From: Pasteurellaceae bacterium Macca | GTDB lineage: Bacteria > Pseudomonadota > Gammaproteobacteria > Enterobacterales > Pasteurellaceae | Reading direction: 5' to 3' | Length of the DNA stretch: 64,000 bases | Assembly (NCBI GenBank): GCA_023101485.1 | Contig: LVZB01000001.1 | Coordinates: 496,001-560,000, forward strand | Shown: positions 28,566 to 36,999 of the stretch, piece by piece | Numbering within the stretch: position 1 is the first letter of the stretch | How the letters are laid out: each line of letters opens with the position of its first letter | Program-made: the position numbers and the translations under genes | Notes under the pieces: model-generated | The model's database searches: none | The model's input: only the letters and a program-made list of their open reading frames with translations | Told to the model about the DNA's origin: nothing

Positions 28566-29051
28566 ATGACAAATTCAATTGGTTTAAATGTTGCATCATC
28601 TGAAAAATTAGCAAAAGAACTTAACGGTTTACTCGCTTCATATCAAGTTTTCTACACTAATATCCGTGGCTATCACTGGAACATTAAAGGTGTGAGCTTC
28701 TTCGAATTACACGCAAAATTTGAAGAAATTTATAACGATTTAGTGGAGAAAATCGATGAAATTGCTGAACGTATTTTAACACTAGGTCACGTGCCTGCTA
28801 ACGCATATAGCCAGTACTTACAAGTTTCTAGCATCAAAGAGCATATCGGCGTAAGCAATGCACAAGAATGCTTAACCGGTACAGTTGAAGGTTTTAAAAC
28901 GTTATTAAGACAACAACGTGAGATTCTCACTCTTGCGGGAGAAGCCGAAGATGAAGGGACATCTTCACAAATGAGCGACTACATCAAAGAGCAAGAAAAA
29001 CTCGTTTGGATGTTCTCTGCCGCAGCAACTTGTGGTGTGTGCCAACAGTAA
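28566..29051 (+). CDS. dps: Dps family DNA-binding ferritin-like protein
   Basis: Dps oxidises and stores iron with hydrogen peroxide and can coat DNA during starvation or oxidative stress. The 161-residue four-helix protein has the ferroxidase ligands in the family spacing: His37 (RGYHWNIKG), His49, Asp64 and Glu68. There is no long basic N-terminal tail, so DNA binding may be weak. ATG 28566 follows GAGGAA and removes a 15-residue extension that starts inside the promoter. Codon bias is high. The gene stands alone between a promoter with an inverted repeat and a terminator built from two uptake signals. Confidence 0.93.
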   Translation: MTNSIGLNVASSEKLAKELNGLLASYQVFYTNIRGYHWNIKGVSFFELHAKFEEIYNDLVEKIDEIAERILTLGHVPANAYSQYLQVSSIKEHIGVSNAQECLTGTVEGFKTLLRQQREILTLAGEAEDEGTSSQMSDYIKEQEKLVWMFSAAATCGVCQQ

Positions 29052-29071
29052 TCTCGGTCATTCTTGATTAA

Positions 29072-29120
29072 ACAAGCGGTCTAATTTTGCAAACATTTTG
29101 CAGTATTAGACCGCTTTTTT
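29072..29120 (+). terminator. dps terminator from inverted uptake signals
   Basis: AAGCGGTCTAAT (from 29074) pairs with ATTAGACCGCTT (29105-29116), followed by a T run. The left arm is an uptake signal (29072-29080). Confidence 0.85.
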
Positions 29121-29129
29121 ATGCCCTTC

Positions 29130-30299
29130 TTACTCCCCTTTTCCTTCAATCACCTCAATGACCGCGTCTGCTGCTTGTTGGTCTGCATGGCACTGAATTT
29201 GCTGATGAAGTGCCGTAAAACGCTGTTTTAACAGATTCTTCGCTTGAATATCTGCCCATTCATCCGATAAATAACGCCCCAAATGTAACGCAAGATTTTC
29301 AGGGTGACACGCTTCTTGAATCAACTCACTGACAAGGGGTTCATTGGCGAGTAAATTCGGCAGGGAGATATACTCCGTTTTCACCAATTTTTTAGCAAGC
29401 CAATAGGTTGTGGCTTTCATTTTATACCCCACCACCATCGGCGATTTACACAACATCGCCTCTAAAGCCGCCGTGCCAGAAGCTAATAACGTTGCTTCGG
29501 CAACCATCATCGCAGAACGTGCTTGACCGTGGAGAATCGTCACCTCTAATTCAGGGGCAACGGCCGCCTTAATCGCTTGAAATTGGGCGATACGCTTTTC
29601 ATTGACCAATGGCACAAGGAATTGTACATCAGGGTAACGATCTTTCAACAATTTCGCCGTTTGGAGAAAAGGCTCACTTAAAAAAGCCACTTCACTACTG
29701 CGACTACCCACCAAAATCGCCACATAACGTGCATCTTCTGCCAAATTCAATAATTGGCACGCGTCACTACGGCTCGGTTTAAGGGGGATGCTATCTGCCA
29801 TCGTATGTCCAACAAAACGGCAAGGCACGTTAAAGCGGTCATAAAAGGCTTTCTCAAAGGGTAGAAACGCCAGCACTAAATCCACCGCTCGGGCGATTTT
29901 ATGCACACGATTTTGTCGCCACGCCCATACAGACGGGCTAACATAATGAATTGTTTTAATCCCTTTTGCTTTTAACTTCTCTTCCACGCCTAAATTAAAA
30001 TCCGGTGCATCAATACCGATAAAGACATCCGGCTTCAATTCCAACATGGTATCAATGACCTGTTGTCGGCGTTTTAGCAAGCGAGGAAGATGTTTAACCA
30101 CCTCGGCTAACCCCATCACGGAAAGTTCTTCCATATCAAACAGGGTTTCTGCCCCTGCCTTTAACATTTGAGGGCCGGCGACCCCAACAAAACGCGCATT
30201 TGGGTAATGCCCCCGCAAGGCTTGAATTAAACCTGCCCCTAAAATATCGCCAGAAATTTCCCCAGCCACAATGGCAATCATGGGAGATGCTTTGCTCAT
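29130..30299 (-). CDS. lpxB: Lipid-A-disaccharide synthase
   Basis: This GT19 glycosyltransferase joins UDP-2,3-diacylglucosamine and lipid X to form the lipid A disaccharide at the inner face of the inner membrane. The 389-residue protein has the N-terminal [19 protein letters not shown] motif and the central [11 protein letters not shown] signature (about 125). GSRSSEV is at about 198 and ASGTAALE at about 273. In most gammaproteobacteria lpxB follows lpxD-fabZ-lpxA. Here it is solitary, and its 3' end converges with dps. Confidence 0.95.
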   Translation of the reverse strand: MSKASPMIAIVAGEISGDILGAGLIQALRGHYPNARFVGVAGPQMLKAGAETLFDMEELSVMGLAEVVKHLPRLLKRRQQVIDTMLELKPDVFIGIDAPDFNLGVEEKLKAKGIKTIHYVSPSVWAWRQNRVHKIARAVDLVLAFLPFEKAFYDRFNVPCRFVGHTMADSIPLKPSRSDACQLLNLAEDARYVAILVGSRSSEVAFLSEPFLQTAKLLKDRYPDVQFLVPLVNEKRIAQFQAIKAAVAPELEVTILHGQARSAMMVAEATLLASGTAALEAMLCKSPMVVGYKMKATTYWLAKKLVKTEYISLPNLLANEPLVSELIQEACHPENLALHLGRYLSDEWADIQAKNLLKQRFTALHQQIQCHADQQAADAVIEVIEGKGE

Positions 30300-30534
30300 A
30301 GCTACCTCATTTCATAAAAAATTTGTACTATTATAAGAAAGAATCCCTATTTTGACCTAGAACTCGTCAGAAATTATTTCCACCTCACCACAATTAACAA
30401 TACGGCAACAAAAATATAACACTTAGCAATTATCATTAACCTTAAAAAGATTTAATGACACAAATAAAAACTGACGTTTAATTACAATCTCCACTCTTAC
30501 TCATGCGATAAATAACATATTGATAATTAATAAA
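30300..30534. other. AT-rich intergenic region between lpxB and the insertion sequence
   Basis: No ORF, tRNA or terminator is seen. It holds the upstream region of lpxB (read leftward) and ends with the left 8-bp target duplication TTAATAAA (30527-30534). Together with 31254-31431 it was one intergenic region before the element inserted. Confidence 0.6.
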
Positions 30535-31253
30535 GGGGCTGTCCTAGATAACGACTAAAAACTCGATTTGGGTTAAGATAGTCAAATGAGAAAAAGTCGT
30601 TTAAGTCAGCACAAACAAAATAAACTTATTGAACTGTTTGTTGCAGGAGTTACAGCGAGAACTGCTGCTGAACTAGTGAATGTAAACAAGACAACTGCCG
30701 CTTACTATTTTCATCGCTTGCGATTTCTTATCTATCAAAACAGCCCACATTTGGAGATGTTTGATGGGGAAATAGAAGCCGATGAAAGCTATTTTGGTGG
30801 TACACGCAAAGGCAAGCGTGGACGTGGTGCAGCGGGTAAAACTGCGGTATTCGGGCTGTTGAAACGCAATGGCAAAGTTTATACTGTTGCCGTACCGAAC
30901 ACGCAATCCGCCACGTTGTTACCGATAATTCGAGAACAAGTTAAGCCTGATAGCATTGTTTACACGGATTTCTATCGAAGTTATGATGTACTTGATGTGA
31001 GTGAATTTAATCATTTTCGTATCAACCATAGTACGCACTTTGCAGAAAAACAAAATCACATTAACGGAATTGAGAATTTCTGGAACCAAGCAAAACGCCA
31101 TTTACGCAAATTTAATGGTATTCCCAAAGCTCATTTTGAGCTGTATTTGAAAGAATGTGAATGGCGTTTTAATCACAGTAACTTAAAGTCTCAAATTTCC
31201 TTTCTAAAACAATTAGTTAAAGAGAGTTTGGTCTAGTTATCTAGGACAGCCCC
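30535..31253 (+). mobile_element. Complete IS1016-like insertion sequence (IS1595 family)
   Basis: The element is 719 bp long with perfect 18-bp terminal inverted repeats, GGGGCTGTCCTAGATAAC at 30535-30552 and its complement at 31236-31253. It is flanked by a perfect 8-bp direct repeat TTAATAAA at 30527-30534 and 31254-31261, as expected from IS1595-family target duplication. It encodes one intact transposase. Perfect ends, perfect duplication and an open frame indicate a recent insertion. Confidence 0.95.
30586..31236 (+). CDS. IS1016-like transposase (ISXO2-like DDE domain)
   Basis: This is a 216-residue transposase. The N-terminal helix-turn-helix (about 5-45, KLIELFVAGVTARTAAELVNVNKTTAAYYFHRL) precedes an ISXO2-like catalytic domain. 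Its acids lie in GEIEADESYFGG (about 65), IVYTDFYRSY (about 130) and HINGIENFWNQAK (about 163). The stop codon abuts the right inverted repeat. It has the length and motif layout of IS1016 transposases found in Haemophilus, Neisseria and relatives. It appears functional. Confidence 0.93.
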   Translation: MRKSRLSQHKQNKLIELFVAGVTARTAAELVNVNKTTAAYYFHRLRFLIYQNSPHLEMFDGEIEADESYFGGTRKGKRGRGAAGKTAVFGLLKRNGKVYTVAVPNTQSATLLPIIREQVKPDSIVYTDFYRSYDVLDVSEFNHFRINHSTHFAEKQNHINGIENFWNQAKRHLRKFNGIPKAHFELYLKECEWRFNHSNLKSQISFLKQLVKESLV

Positions 31254-31337
31254 TTAATAAAAATTACTTTTTTTAATCATCCCCCGCTTAAAAACAACAA
31301 CATTAAATTACAAAACAAACATAAAAATACAAATTTA

Positions 31338-31366
31338 TTGTTTTGTTTGTAAATAATACGTATAAT
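31338..31366 (+). promoter_or_regulatory. Promoter of the YhbP-like gene
   Basis: TTGTTT (31338-31343), a 17-base spacer and a perfect TATAAT (31361-31366) lie about 66 bases before the start codon. The insertion sequence stopped about 85 bases short of it, so the promoter is intact. Confidence 0.75.
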
Positions 31367-31431
31367 CCCAACTCTTATTTATAAAATATATGATTTCTGT
31401 TGTAACCACCTAGCAACATCAGGGGTTTTTT

Positions 31432-31887
31432 ATGCAAAAACGCATTTCATCTTTTCTTCATAAAAAATATTTATTGACACTTTGTTGCTGTGAAAACGAT
31501 CAACCTTGGGCAAACGCATTTTATTATGTCTTTGATGAGGAAAACTATCGTCTTCTCTATGTTACAAGCGATCAAACTCATCACGGGAAAGTCATACGCA
31601 ACAATCCACAAGTTGCTGGAACGATTTTTATTCCAACACGTTTTCACCCTTCCTTACAGGGAATACAATTTACGGGAAAATCCCAAGTGCTTCATGGCGA
31701 AGCCCAAAAAATCGCCCGAGAGCTATATAAAAAAGAGTATAGCCATGAATTAATTGATCAACTGCCTATTTGGGAGGTTTCGTTAGAATATGTACGCTTG
31801 ATCGATCATTCATTAGGGCTATTTGGCACAATGGAATGGAAATTAGGGGAGCCAGAACAGGACGAATTTAACGAGATGATCAGTTAA
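31432..31887 (+). CDS. UPF0306 family protein, YhbP-like (FMN-binding split barrel)
   Basis: This is a 151-residue protein resembling E. coli YhbP, a member of the pyridoxamine 5'-phosphate oxidase-like split-barrel fold. Matching blocks include PWANAFYYVFD (about 25), AGTIFIP (about 62), IQFTGKSQVLHGEAQKIARELY (about 77), and the C-terminal LPIWEVSLEYVRLIDHSLGLFG. Family members may bind FMN, but no reaction is established. It has its own promoter and a bidirectional terminator shared with yjdM. Confidence 0.82.
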   Translation: MQKRISSFLHKKYLLTLCCCENDQPWANAFYYVFDEENYRLLYVTSDQTHHGKVIRNNPQVAGTIFIPTRFHPSLQGIQFTGKSQVLHGEAQKIARELYKKEYSHELIDQLPIWEVSLEYVRLIDHSLGLFGTMEWKLGEPEQDEFNEMIS

Positions 31888-31893
31888 TCCCAT

Positions 31894-31927
31894 AAAAAAT
31901 GCTTGATGTCATCATCAAGCATTTTTT
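31894..31927. terminator. Bidirectional terminator between yhbP-like gene and yjdM
   Basis: AAAAAATGCTTGATG / CATCAAGCATTTTTT with a TCAT loop. The A and T tracts serve both convergent genes. Confidence 0.9.
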
Positions 31928-31943
31928 AATCCGAAAGGTAAAA

Positions 31944-32267
31944 TTACGCTTTTTTCAAAAATTCTGATTTCAACATAATCTTGCCACAATCTACATTGTG
32001 ATCGCCACTTGCTAAGCGAATGCCTTTGAATTTTGAGCCTTTTTTCAACACTTCCGAAGAGCCTTTTAATTTGAGGTCTTTAATTAAAATCACATCATCG
32101 CCGTCAGCTAATAAATTACCGTTACTGTCTTTAACGATGAGCTGATCTTCATCTTGCTCCGCCACTTCTTCTCCTGTCCATTCATTGCCACAATCAGGGC
32201 AAACAAATTGAATTGAGTCGTGGTAAGTATTCTCGCCTTTACAAGCAGGGCAAATTGGGAAATCCAT
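31944..32267 (-). CDS. yjdM: YjdM/PhnA family zinc-ribbon protein
   Basis: This is a 107-residue protein. Two Cys pairs, CPAC (6-9) and CPDC (23-26), form an N-terminal zinc ribbon, and a C-terminal beta domain contains [27 protein letters not shown]. This is the YjdM family, once named PhnA and misassigned to phosphonate breakdown. Its true function is uncertain. It is monocistronic and convergent with the YhbP-like gene. Confidence 0.9.
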   Translation of the reverse strand: MDFPICPACKGENTYHDSIQFVCPDCGNEWTGEEVAEQDEDQLIVKDSNGNLLADGDDVILIKDLKLKGSSEVLKKGSKFKGIRLASGDHNVDCGKIMLKSEFLKKA

Positions 32268-32427
32268 AATAATCCTTAATAATGTCGTTAAAGTGGGCTA
32301 TTTTAACGGAAAATCACGCCCTTGGGGAATATTTCACGCCACAAAACCGCCTTGAAATGCCCCTTGTTTCCTTACCCCAAGGAAAAAAGGTATAATCGGC
32401 ACAATTTTTTGCATTAAGGATCATTAA

Positions 32428-33231
32428 ATGAAAAATATTCCCATCAGAACCCCCGAGGAAATCGCAAAATTACGCGAAGCCTGTCAAATTGCCGCCGATA
32501 TTTTAGTGATGATTGAACCCTTTGTGAAAGAGGGTGTAACCACGGGGGAATTAGATCGCATTTGCCACGGCTACATTAACCAACAGAATGTTATTCCTGC
32601 CTGCCTTGGCTACCACGGCTACCCGAAAGCAACCTGTATTTCCTTAAATGAAGTCGTTTGCCACGGTATTCCCCACGATGATAAAAAATTGAAAAAAGGC
32701 GATATTTTAAACATTGATGTCACGGTGATTAAAGACGGCTATTTTGGCGATAACTCCAAAATGTATGTCGTTGGTGAGCCAAGCGTGAAAGATAAACGCC
32801 TCATTGACGTCACCCAAGAATCCCTCTACCTCGCCTTGCGTACGGTTAAACCAGGTATTCGCTTAAATCAGATCGGCAAAGTGATTCAACAATATGTGGA
32901 AAAAGAGGGCTTTTCGGTGGTGCGTGAATATTGTGGCCACGGTATTGGTTCAGAATTCCACAGTGAGCCCCAAGTGCTACACTACTTTGCCGATGACGGT
33001 GGTGTGATTTTGCAAGAAGGGATGGTCTTTACCATTGAGCCGATGATCAACGCCGGTAAGAAAGAGGTGCGTTTAATGGGGGATGGTTGGACGGTGAAAA
33101 CCAAAGACCGTAGCCACTCTGCCCAGTTTGAGCATCAAATTGTCATCACCGCAGAGGGGTGTGAAATTATGACGATTCGGGAGGAAGAAATCGCCTCGGG
33201 TCGAATCCAACGCTTTATGAAAAATGTTTAA
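32428..33231 (+). CDS. map: Methionine aminopeptidase, type I
   Basis: Map removes the initiator methionine from nascent proteins. The 267-residue protein has the five metal ligands in the expected order: Asp in LNIDVTV (about 97), Asp in FGDNSKM (about 108), His in CGHGIGSEFH (about 171), Glu in FTIEPM (about 205), and Glu in QFEHQIV (about 236). AAGGA lies 8 bases before the ATG, and TATAAT at 32391-32396 is the likely -10. In many bacteria map adjoins glnD or rpsB; here it stands alone. Confidence 0.96.
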   Translation: MKNIPIRTPEEIAKLREACQIAADILVMIEPFVKEGVTTGELDRICHGYINQQNVIPACLGYHGYPKATCISLNEVVCHGIPHDDKKLKKGDILNIDVTVIKDGYFGDNSKMYVVGEPSVKDKRLIDVTQESLYLALRTVKPGIRLNQIGKVIQQYVEKEGFSVVREYCGHGIGSEFHSEPQVLHYFADDGGVILQEGMVFTIEPMINAGKKEVRLMGDGWTVKTKDRSHSAQFEHQIVITAEGCEIMTIREEEIASGRIQRFMKNV

Positions 33232-33311
33232 GGCATTTTTCACTGGTGCAAAATCTTGCTAAAAATCGACCGCTTGTCCTCCCCTAAAAGCGAGAAAACA
33301 TAGTCAAAAAC

Positions 33312-33343
33312 AAAAAGGAAGGTGCAATACCTTCCTTTTTTAT
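33312..33343. terminator. Bidirectional terminator between map and rlmKL
   Basis: AAAAAGGAAGGT / ACCTTCCTTTTT with a five-base loop lies between the convergent genes. Confidence 0.9.
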
Positions 33344-33354
33344 GTCAATCTGAA

Positions 33355-35505
33355 TTAAACGGCTCGAATAATCCAGCAGTTATGAATCTGTGGATTACGT
33401 TCAAAATCCAACGGGAGGGTTTTGTGGGAGATATTCTCCGCCTGTAAGCCTAACTCGGCTAAGCCCTCAAAATCCATTTTAAAACCCCGTTTGTTGTTGG
33501 AGAACACAATCGTGCCACCTTCCACCAGAATCCATTTCAGTTGTTGCATTAACTGGATATGATCACGCTGAACATCCCAGCTATTTTCCATTCGTTTTGA
33601 ATTCGAGAACGTCGGTGGATCAACAAAAATCACCTCAAAACGCTCACGACATTCCGCCAACCACTGCAAGCAGTCTGCTTGGTGTAGGCGATGATGACGC
33701 ATGGCAATCTGATTCAGTTCTAAGTTCTGCTCTGCCCAGTTCAGATAAGTGTTCGACATATCCACCGTTGTCGTTGATTTTGCGCCATTTAAAGCGGCAT
33801 GGACAGTCGCCGATCCGGTATAAGCAAAGAGATTTAAAAATGTTTTGCCCTTTGCCATTTCACCCACGAGTTTACGGGTTAAGCGGTGATCGAGGAACAG
33901 CCCCGTATCAAGATAATCGGTTAAATTCACCCACAATTTCGCCCCATACTCTTGTACAAAGAAGTACTCTCCTTTATTGGCGAGCTTCTCATATTGATTC
34001 GTGCCTTTCTGCTTTTGACGAACTTTTAACACTAATTTATTAGTTTCAATGCCCGTCACATAAAGGGTCGCAGACACCGCATCTAACAAGCGTTGGCGTG
34101 CTTTTTGCTCATCAATATTTTTCGGTGGGGCATACTCTTGCACCACAATGTGATCGCCATAACGATCCACCGCCACGTTATATTCGGGCAAGTCTGCATC
34201 ATATAGGCGATAGGCATCGATCCCTTGCTGTTTCGCCCATTTCTCGACCTTTTTAATATTCTTGGCTAAACGGTTGGCAAAATCCGGAGCGACTTGTGCT
34301 GTCGGTTGGAATTGAAGATCCCCCTCGGTACTCTGCTCCCCACGCCCCTCACTAATGGCATAATTTTTCTGCACACAATCAAGGGGGCCATTCTTCGCTT
34401 TAAACTGCCGTGATGAACGTAATCGCAAGCAGTTGAGTAATTCCGGCTCGCCACTAAAAATAGAGGCATTCCAGCCACCAAACTGCTGTTTTAAGCGTTG
34501 CCCAAAGACCGAATATAACGCAATTAACGCTGGCGTTGTGCCTAAACGTTCGCCATAAGGTGGATTACACACGACCGTGCCGACTTGCTCTGCTATCGGG
34601 TTTTTCAGCGTGGCAATATCCCCTTGTTGGAACTGAATTAAACTTGCCACGCCAGCATTTTCCGCATTCTGTTTTGCCTTTGCAAGAACACGGTGGTCAA
34701 GATCGAAACCGAAAAATGCCCCCACCGCAGTGCGATTTTCTAATGAAGCAAGCGGTAATTCCTGATCTTTCGCTTCCTGCCATACTTGTTGCCAAAGGTC
34801 AGTATTATGTCCTTTCCAGCAAACAAAACCCCACTGCTTACGGCAAATTTGCGGTGCGATTTGAGCCGCCATTTGGGCGGCTTCAATCAACAACGTGCCT
34901 GAACCGCACATCGGATCGACTAATGGCGTTCCCTTTTGCCAACCAGAACGGAGCAAAATCGCCGCCGCTAAGGTTTCCCGTAACGGTGCTTTCCCAGTTT
35001 CTTCCCGATAGCCACGCCTATGTAAAGCATCACCACTTAAATCGAGGGAGATGACCACCGCTTCTCGATTCAAATAGACATGAATCCGCACATCAGGGCG
35101 GATTTTATCCACCGCTGGGCGAGGCGAACCTTTACGTTCAAAGTAATCCACAATGCCGTCTTTCACTCGCATTGCCCCAAATTGGGTGTGGCGAATCTCG
35201 CTATTTGTGCCGTTAAAATCGACAAAAAAGGTATCCCTTGGGTCGAACAACGCCCCCCAGTTATAGCCCACAATAGCGGCATAGAGATCCATATCGCTAT
35301 AAATTTTGGTCGTGATTAAAGGCAATAAAATGCGGGAAGCTAAACGGCTATGCAGTAAAGTACGATAAACACCGCGTTGGTCGGTGGTGAAATGAACGCC
35401 CCCTTGGGCGATTTTACATTCTGCTTGGGTAATCTGTTCGAGCTCACTTTTGAGCATCTCTTCAAAACCACGGGCGGTGGTGGCGAAGTAGGTCGTTGTT
35501 GTCAT
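33355..35505 (-). CDS. rlmL: 23S rRNA methyltransferase RlmKL (m2G2445 and m7G2069)
   Basis: This is a bifunctional enzyme of 716 residues. The N-terminal half has a THUMP domain (about 40-155) and a methyltransferase domain with [15 protein letters not shown] (about 193) and [11 protein letters not shown] (about 310), the RlmL activity on G2445. The C-terminal half has a second domain with [19 protein letters not shown] (about 550) and [13 protein letters not shown] (about 625), the RlmK activity on G2069. Both domains are intact. It follows tehA on the same strand but after a terminator, so it probably has its own promoter near 35540. Confidence 0.96.
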   Translation of the reverse strand: MTTTTYFATTARGFEEMLKSELEQITQAECKIAQGGVHFTTDQRGVYRTLLHSRLASRILLPLITTKIYSDMDLYAAIVGYNWGALFDPRDTFFVDFNGTNSEIRHTQFGAMRVKDGIVDYFERKGSPRPAVDKIRPDVRIHVYLNREAVVISLDLSGDALHRRGYREETGKAPLRETLAAAILLRSGWQKGTPLVDPMCGSGTLLIEAAQMAAQIAPQICRKQWGFVCWKGHNTDLWQQVWQEAKDQELPLASLENRTAVGAFFGFDLDHRVLAKAKQNAENAGVASLIQFQQGDIATLKNPIAEQVGTVVCNPPYGERLGTTPALIALYSVFGQRLKQQFGGWNASIFSGEPELLNCLRLRSSRQFKAKNGPLDCVQKNYAISEGRGEQSTEGDLQFQPTAQVAPDFANRLAKNIKKVEKWAKQQGIDAYRLYDADLPEYNVAVDRYGDHIVVQEYAPPKNIDEQKARQRLLDAVSATLYVTGIETNKLVLKVRQKQKGTNQYEKLANKGEYFFVQEYGAKLWVNLTDYLDTGLFLDHRLTRKLVGEMAKGKTFLNLFAYTGSATVHAALNGAKSTTTVDMSNTYLNWAEQNLELNQIAMRHHRLHQADCLQWLAECRERFEVIFVDPPTFSNSKRMENSWDVQRDHIQLMQQLKWILVEGGTIVFSNNKRGFKMDFEGLAELGLQAENISHKTLPLDFERNPQIHNCWIIRAV

Positions 35506-35523
35506 TGATCTTCTATCGGTTTA

Positions 35524-35561
35524 AAAAAATGGCGGTGATTATAGCCTAATCCACCGCCATT
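35524..35561 (-). terminator. tehA terminator
   Basis: On the minus strand, AATGGCGGTG pairs with CACCGCCATT and is followed by a run of seven T. Confidence 0.85.
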
Positions 35562-35566
35562 CGGGA

Positions 35567-36526
35567 CTATTTTACCAAAAACTTACCTTGGGTAAGGCGA
35601 AGTAACGTCCCTAAAATAAGCCCTAATATGGCAATATTTGCCAAAATAAACGCAATCCAAGCTAGATGAACCATTAAACTACTTTCTGCATGATGAATGA
35701 AAGAAATAGCACTATTTGCTAAGGACGCTAATCCGAACGAGAAGGCCCAAAAACCAATAGTAAAGCCTTTTTGCCATAACCATGGAAAAATACGGATTAA
35801 GAAGAACAGTTGTAATAAACCGTAACCCCACAGTAATTTTACAAAGAGATCGATTTCTCCGCCATTTAGCGCCAAATAAGAAGCAGCAGCCACAAAAGCA
35901 GGGGCAAGAATGATCCCCATCGTTGGGCGTAGAGGCTCTGGGCTTGCAGCTACACGGATACGTTGTAAAATAATTGGCTCAAAACTTAACCACGAAAAGA
36001 TACCTGCACCTAAAAATAGATAGCCGATTTCTTGATAGCCTAATACCCCCATCGCAGCCGCACTACTAAAATTAGCCGCTACACTTGGCAAATAAAATGG
36101 CGGTAAAATCGCCGTTTCACAATAAGCATCACCTCGCCATAGCCCACCGACTCGTACCGCAGAAAAAAGCAGTTGTACCACAATACCGACAAAGATAAAG
36201 CTATGAGCAATGAACGACTGATAAGGAAGTAGAAACATCCCCACAACAATGCCACTAATCGGAATCAAACTAATAAAACTAAATTGAATCGCACTTTTAA
36301 ATTCTGTTTTCGCTTGCTCACGATGGGTTTTCCATTTCGTTACATAAGCAATAAAAAAAATAATCCAAAGTACAGTGGCACTAAATCCTAAAATTGCACT
36401 AATAAAATTGGCTTGTTCAGGAAATAAAACACCGGCATGTCGCCATGCCATGGCTAATGCCCCCAATCCAAGCGAAAGACCAAAATAGCTGGTAGGGATT
36501 GGGAACGGTTTGGCTACGTTACTCAT
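35567..36526 (-). CDS. tehA: TehA (SLAC1-like) C4-dicarboxylate/anion channel, tellurite resistance
   Basis: This is a 319-residue inner-membrane protein of the TDT family with about ten membrane segments. The H. influenzae homologue is the structural model for plant SLAC1 anion channels. It begins MSNVAKPFPIPTSYFGLSLG, and the fold's gating phenylalanine is expected in the helix with LPPFYLPSVAANFSSAAAMG (about 150). ATG 36526 is chosen because GAGG lies 8 bases upstream; the 11-residue extension has no site. tehB is not adjacent, as in H. influenzae. Substrate and physiological role are uncertain, and tellurite resistance is probably incidental. Confidence 0.9.
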   Translation of the reverse strand: MSNVAKPFPIPTSYFGLSLGLGALAMAWRHAGVLFPEQANFISAILGFSATVLWIIFFIAYVTKWKTHREQAKTEFKSAIQFSFISLIPISGIVVGMFLLPYQSFIAHSFIFVGIVVQLLFSAVRVGGLWRGDAYCETAILPPFYLPSVAANFSSAAAMGVLGYQEIGYLFLGAGIFSWLSFEPIILQRIRVAASPEPLRPTMGIILAPAFVAAASYLALNGGEIDLFVKLLWGYGLLQLFFLIRIFPWLWQKGFTIGFWAFSFGLASLANSAISFIHHAESSLMVHLAWIAFILANIAILGLILGTLLRLTQGKFLVK

Positions 36527-36611
36527 AATAAAATCCTCAAAATATAAAAAGGATTCCATTATAGAATACCCTTTTAAATTTTGTAAATTTTTTGAAAAAA
36601 TCGACCGCTTG

Positions 36612-36827
36612 CTATTGACTTTTACTTTTGAATATGTAGTAACTATTTACTGCGGTAACAAAAATATTTAAGCCCACGACCGGCCAAGAGCCAATCAGTA
36701 AGCCATACACCACAAAGCACGCCGCACCAAGGGCATTGACAAGGCGTAATTTCACCACATCTTTTAACAAAAAAGAGGCTGCCACAGTGACCATCGCAAC
36801 ATAGCCTAAAATTTCAACACTATCCAT
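36612..36827 (-). CDS. Small YgjV-like inner-membrane protein
   Basis: This is a 71-residue protein with three hydrophobic segments (about 4-18, 28-48, 50-66). The sequence LGYVAMVTVAASFLLKDVVKLRLVNALG...VVYGLLIGSWPVVGLN resembles the Imp-YgjV family and the half-length SemiSWEET-type three-helix bundle, so it could work as an oligomeric carrier. This is inference from pattern. ATG 36827 follows AGGAA by 8 bases. A plausible promoter (CCGACA at 36882-36887, TAAAAT at 36859-36864, minus strand) lies 30 bases from a PurR-like box shared with the divergent ABC transporter. Confidence 0.65.
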   Translation of the reverse strand: MDSVEILGYVAMVTVAASFLLKDVVKLRLVNALGAACFVVYGLLIGSWPVVGLNIFVTAVNSYYIFKSKSQ

Positions 36828-36900
36828 TTTTGATTTCCTATAAAACATTGAAAAAACTATTTTAACGTCTTTTTTTTCCCTTGTCGGTAGGGGCGTTGAA

Positions 36901-36916
36901 ACGCAAAGGTTTGCGT
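36901..36916. promoter_or_regulatory. PurR-like operator
   Basis: ACGCAAAGGTTTGCGT has perfect 7-bp arms and differs at one base from the PurR palindrome ACGCAAACGTTTGCGT. It lies between the YgjV-like gene and the ABC permease gene, about 75-85 bases from each start codon. Confidence 0.65.
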
Positions 36917-36979
36917 CAAAAATAATTTACGAAAAGACGGACTTTTCCCCCGAAATGGCGTAAAATCGCCCCTTGATTT

Positions 36980-36997
36980 GTACTAGTAAAGTAGTAT
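36980..36997. promoter_or_regulatory. TrpR-like operator before the ABC transporter
   Basis: GTACTAGTAAAGTAGTAT matches the TrpR operator GTACTAGTTAACTAGTAC at 15 of 18 positions. It ends two bases before the permease ATG and covers the ribosome-binding region. A TAAAAT at 36961-36966 may be the -10, putting the operator just after the start site. Confidence 0.6.
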
Positions 36998-36999
36998 TT

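Noticed and set aside
31309-31352. Inverted repeat ACAAAACAAACA / TGTTTTGTTTGT before the YhbP-like gene
   Set aside because: The arms look complementary at first, but base by base they do not pair as an inverted repeat.
31944-32267. Phosphonoacetate hydrolase PhnA
   Set aside because: The old name PhnA was misapplied to this small zinc-ribbon family. The true hydrolase is a much larger, unrelated enzyme.
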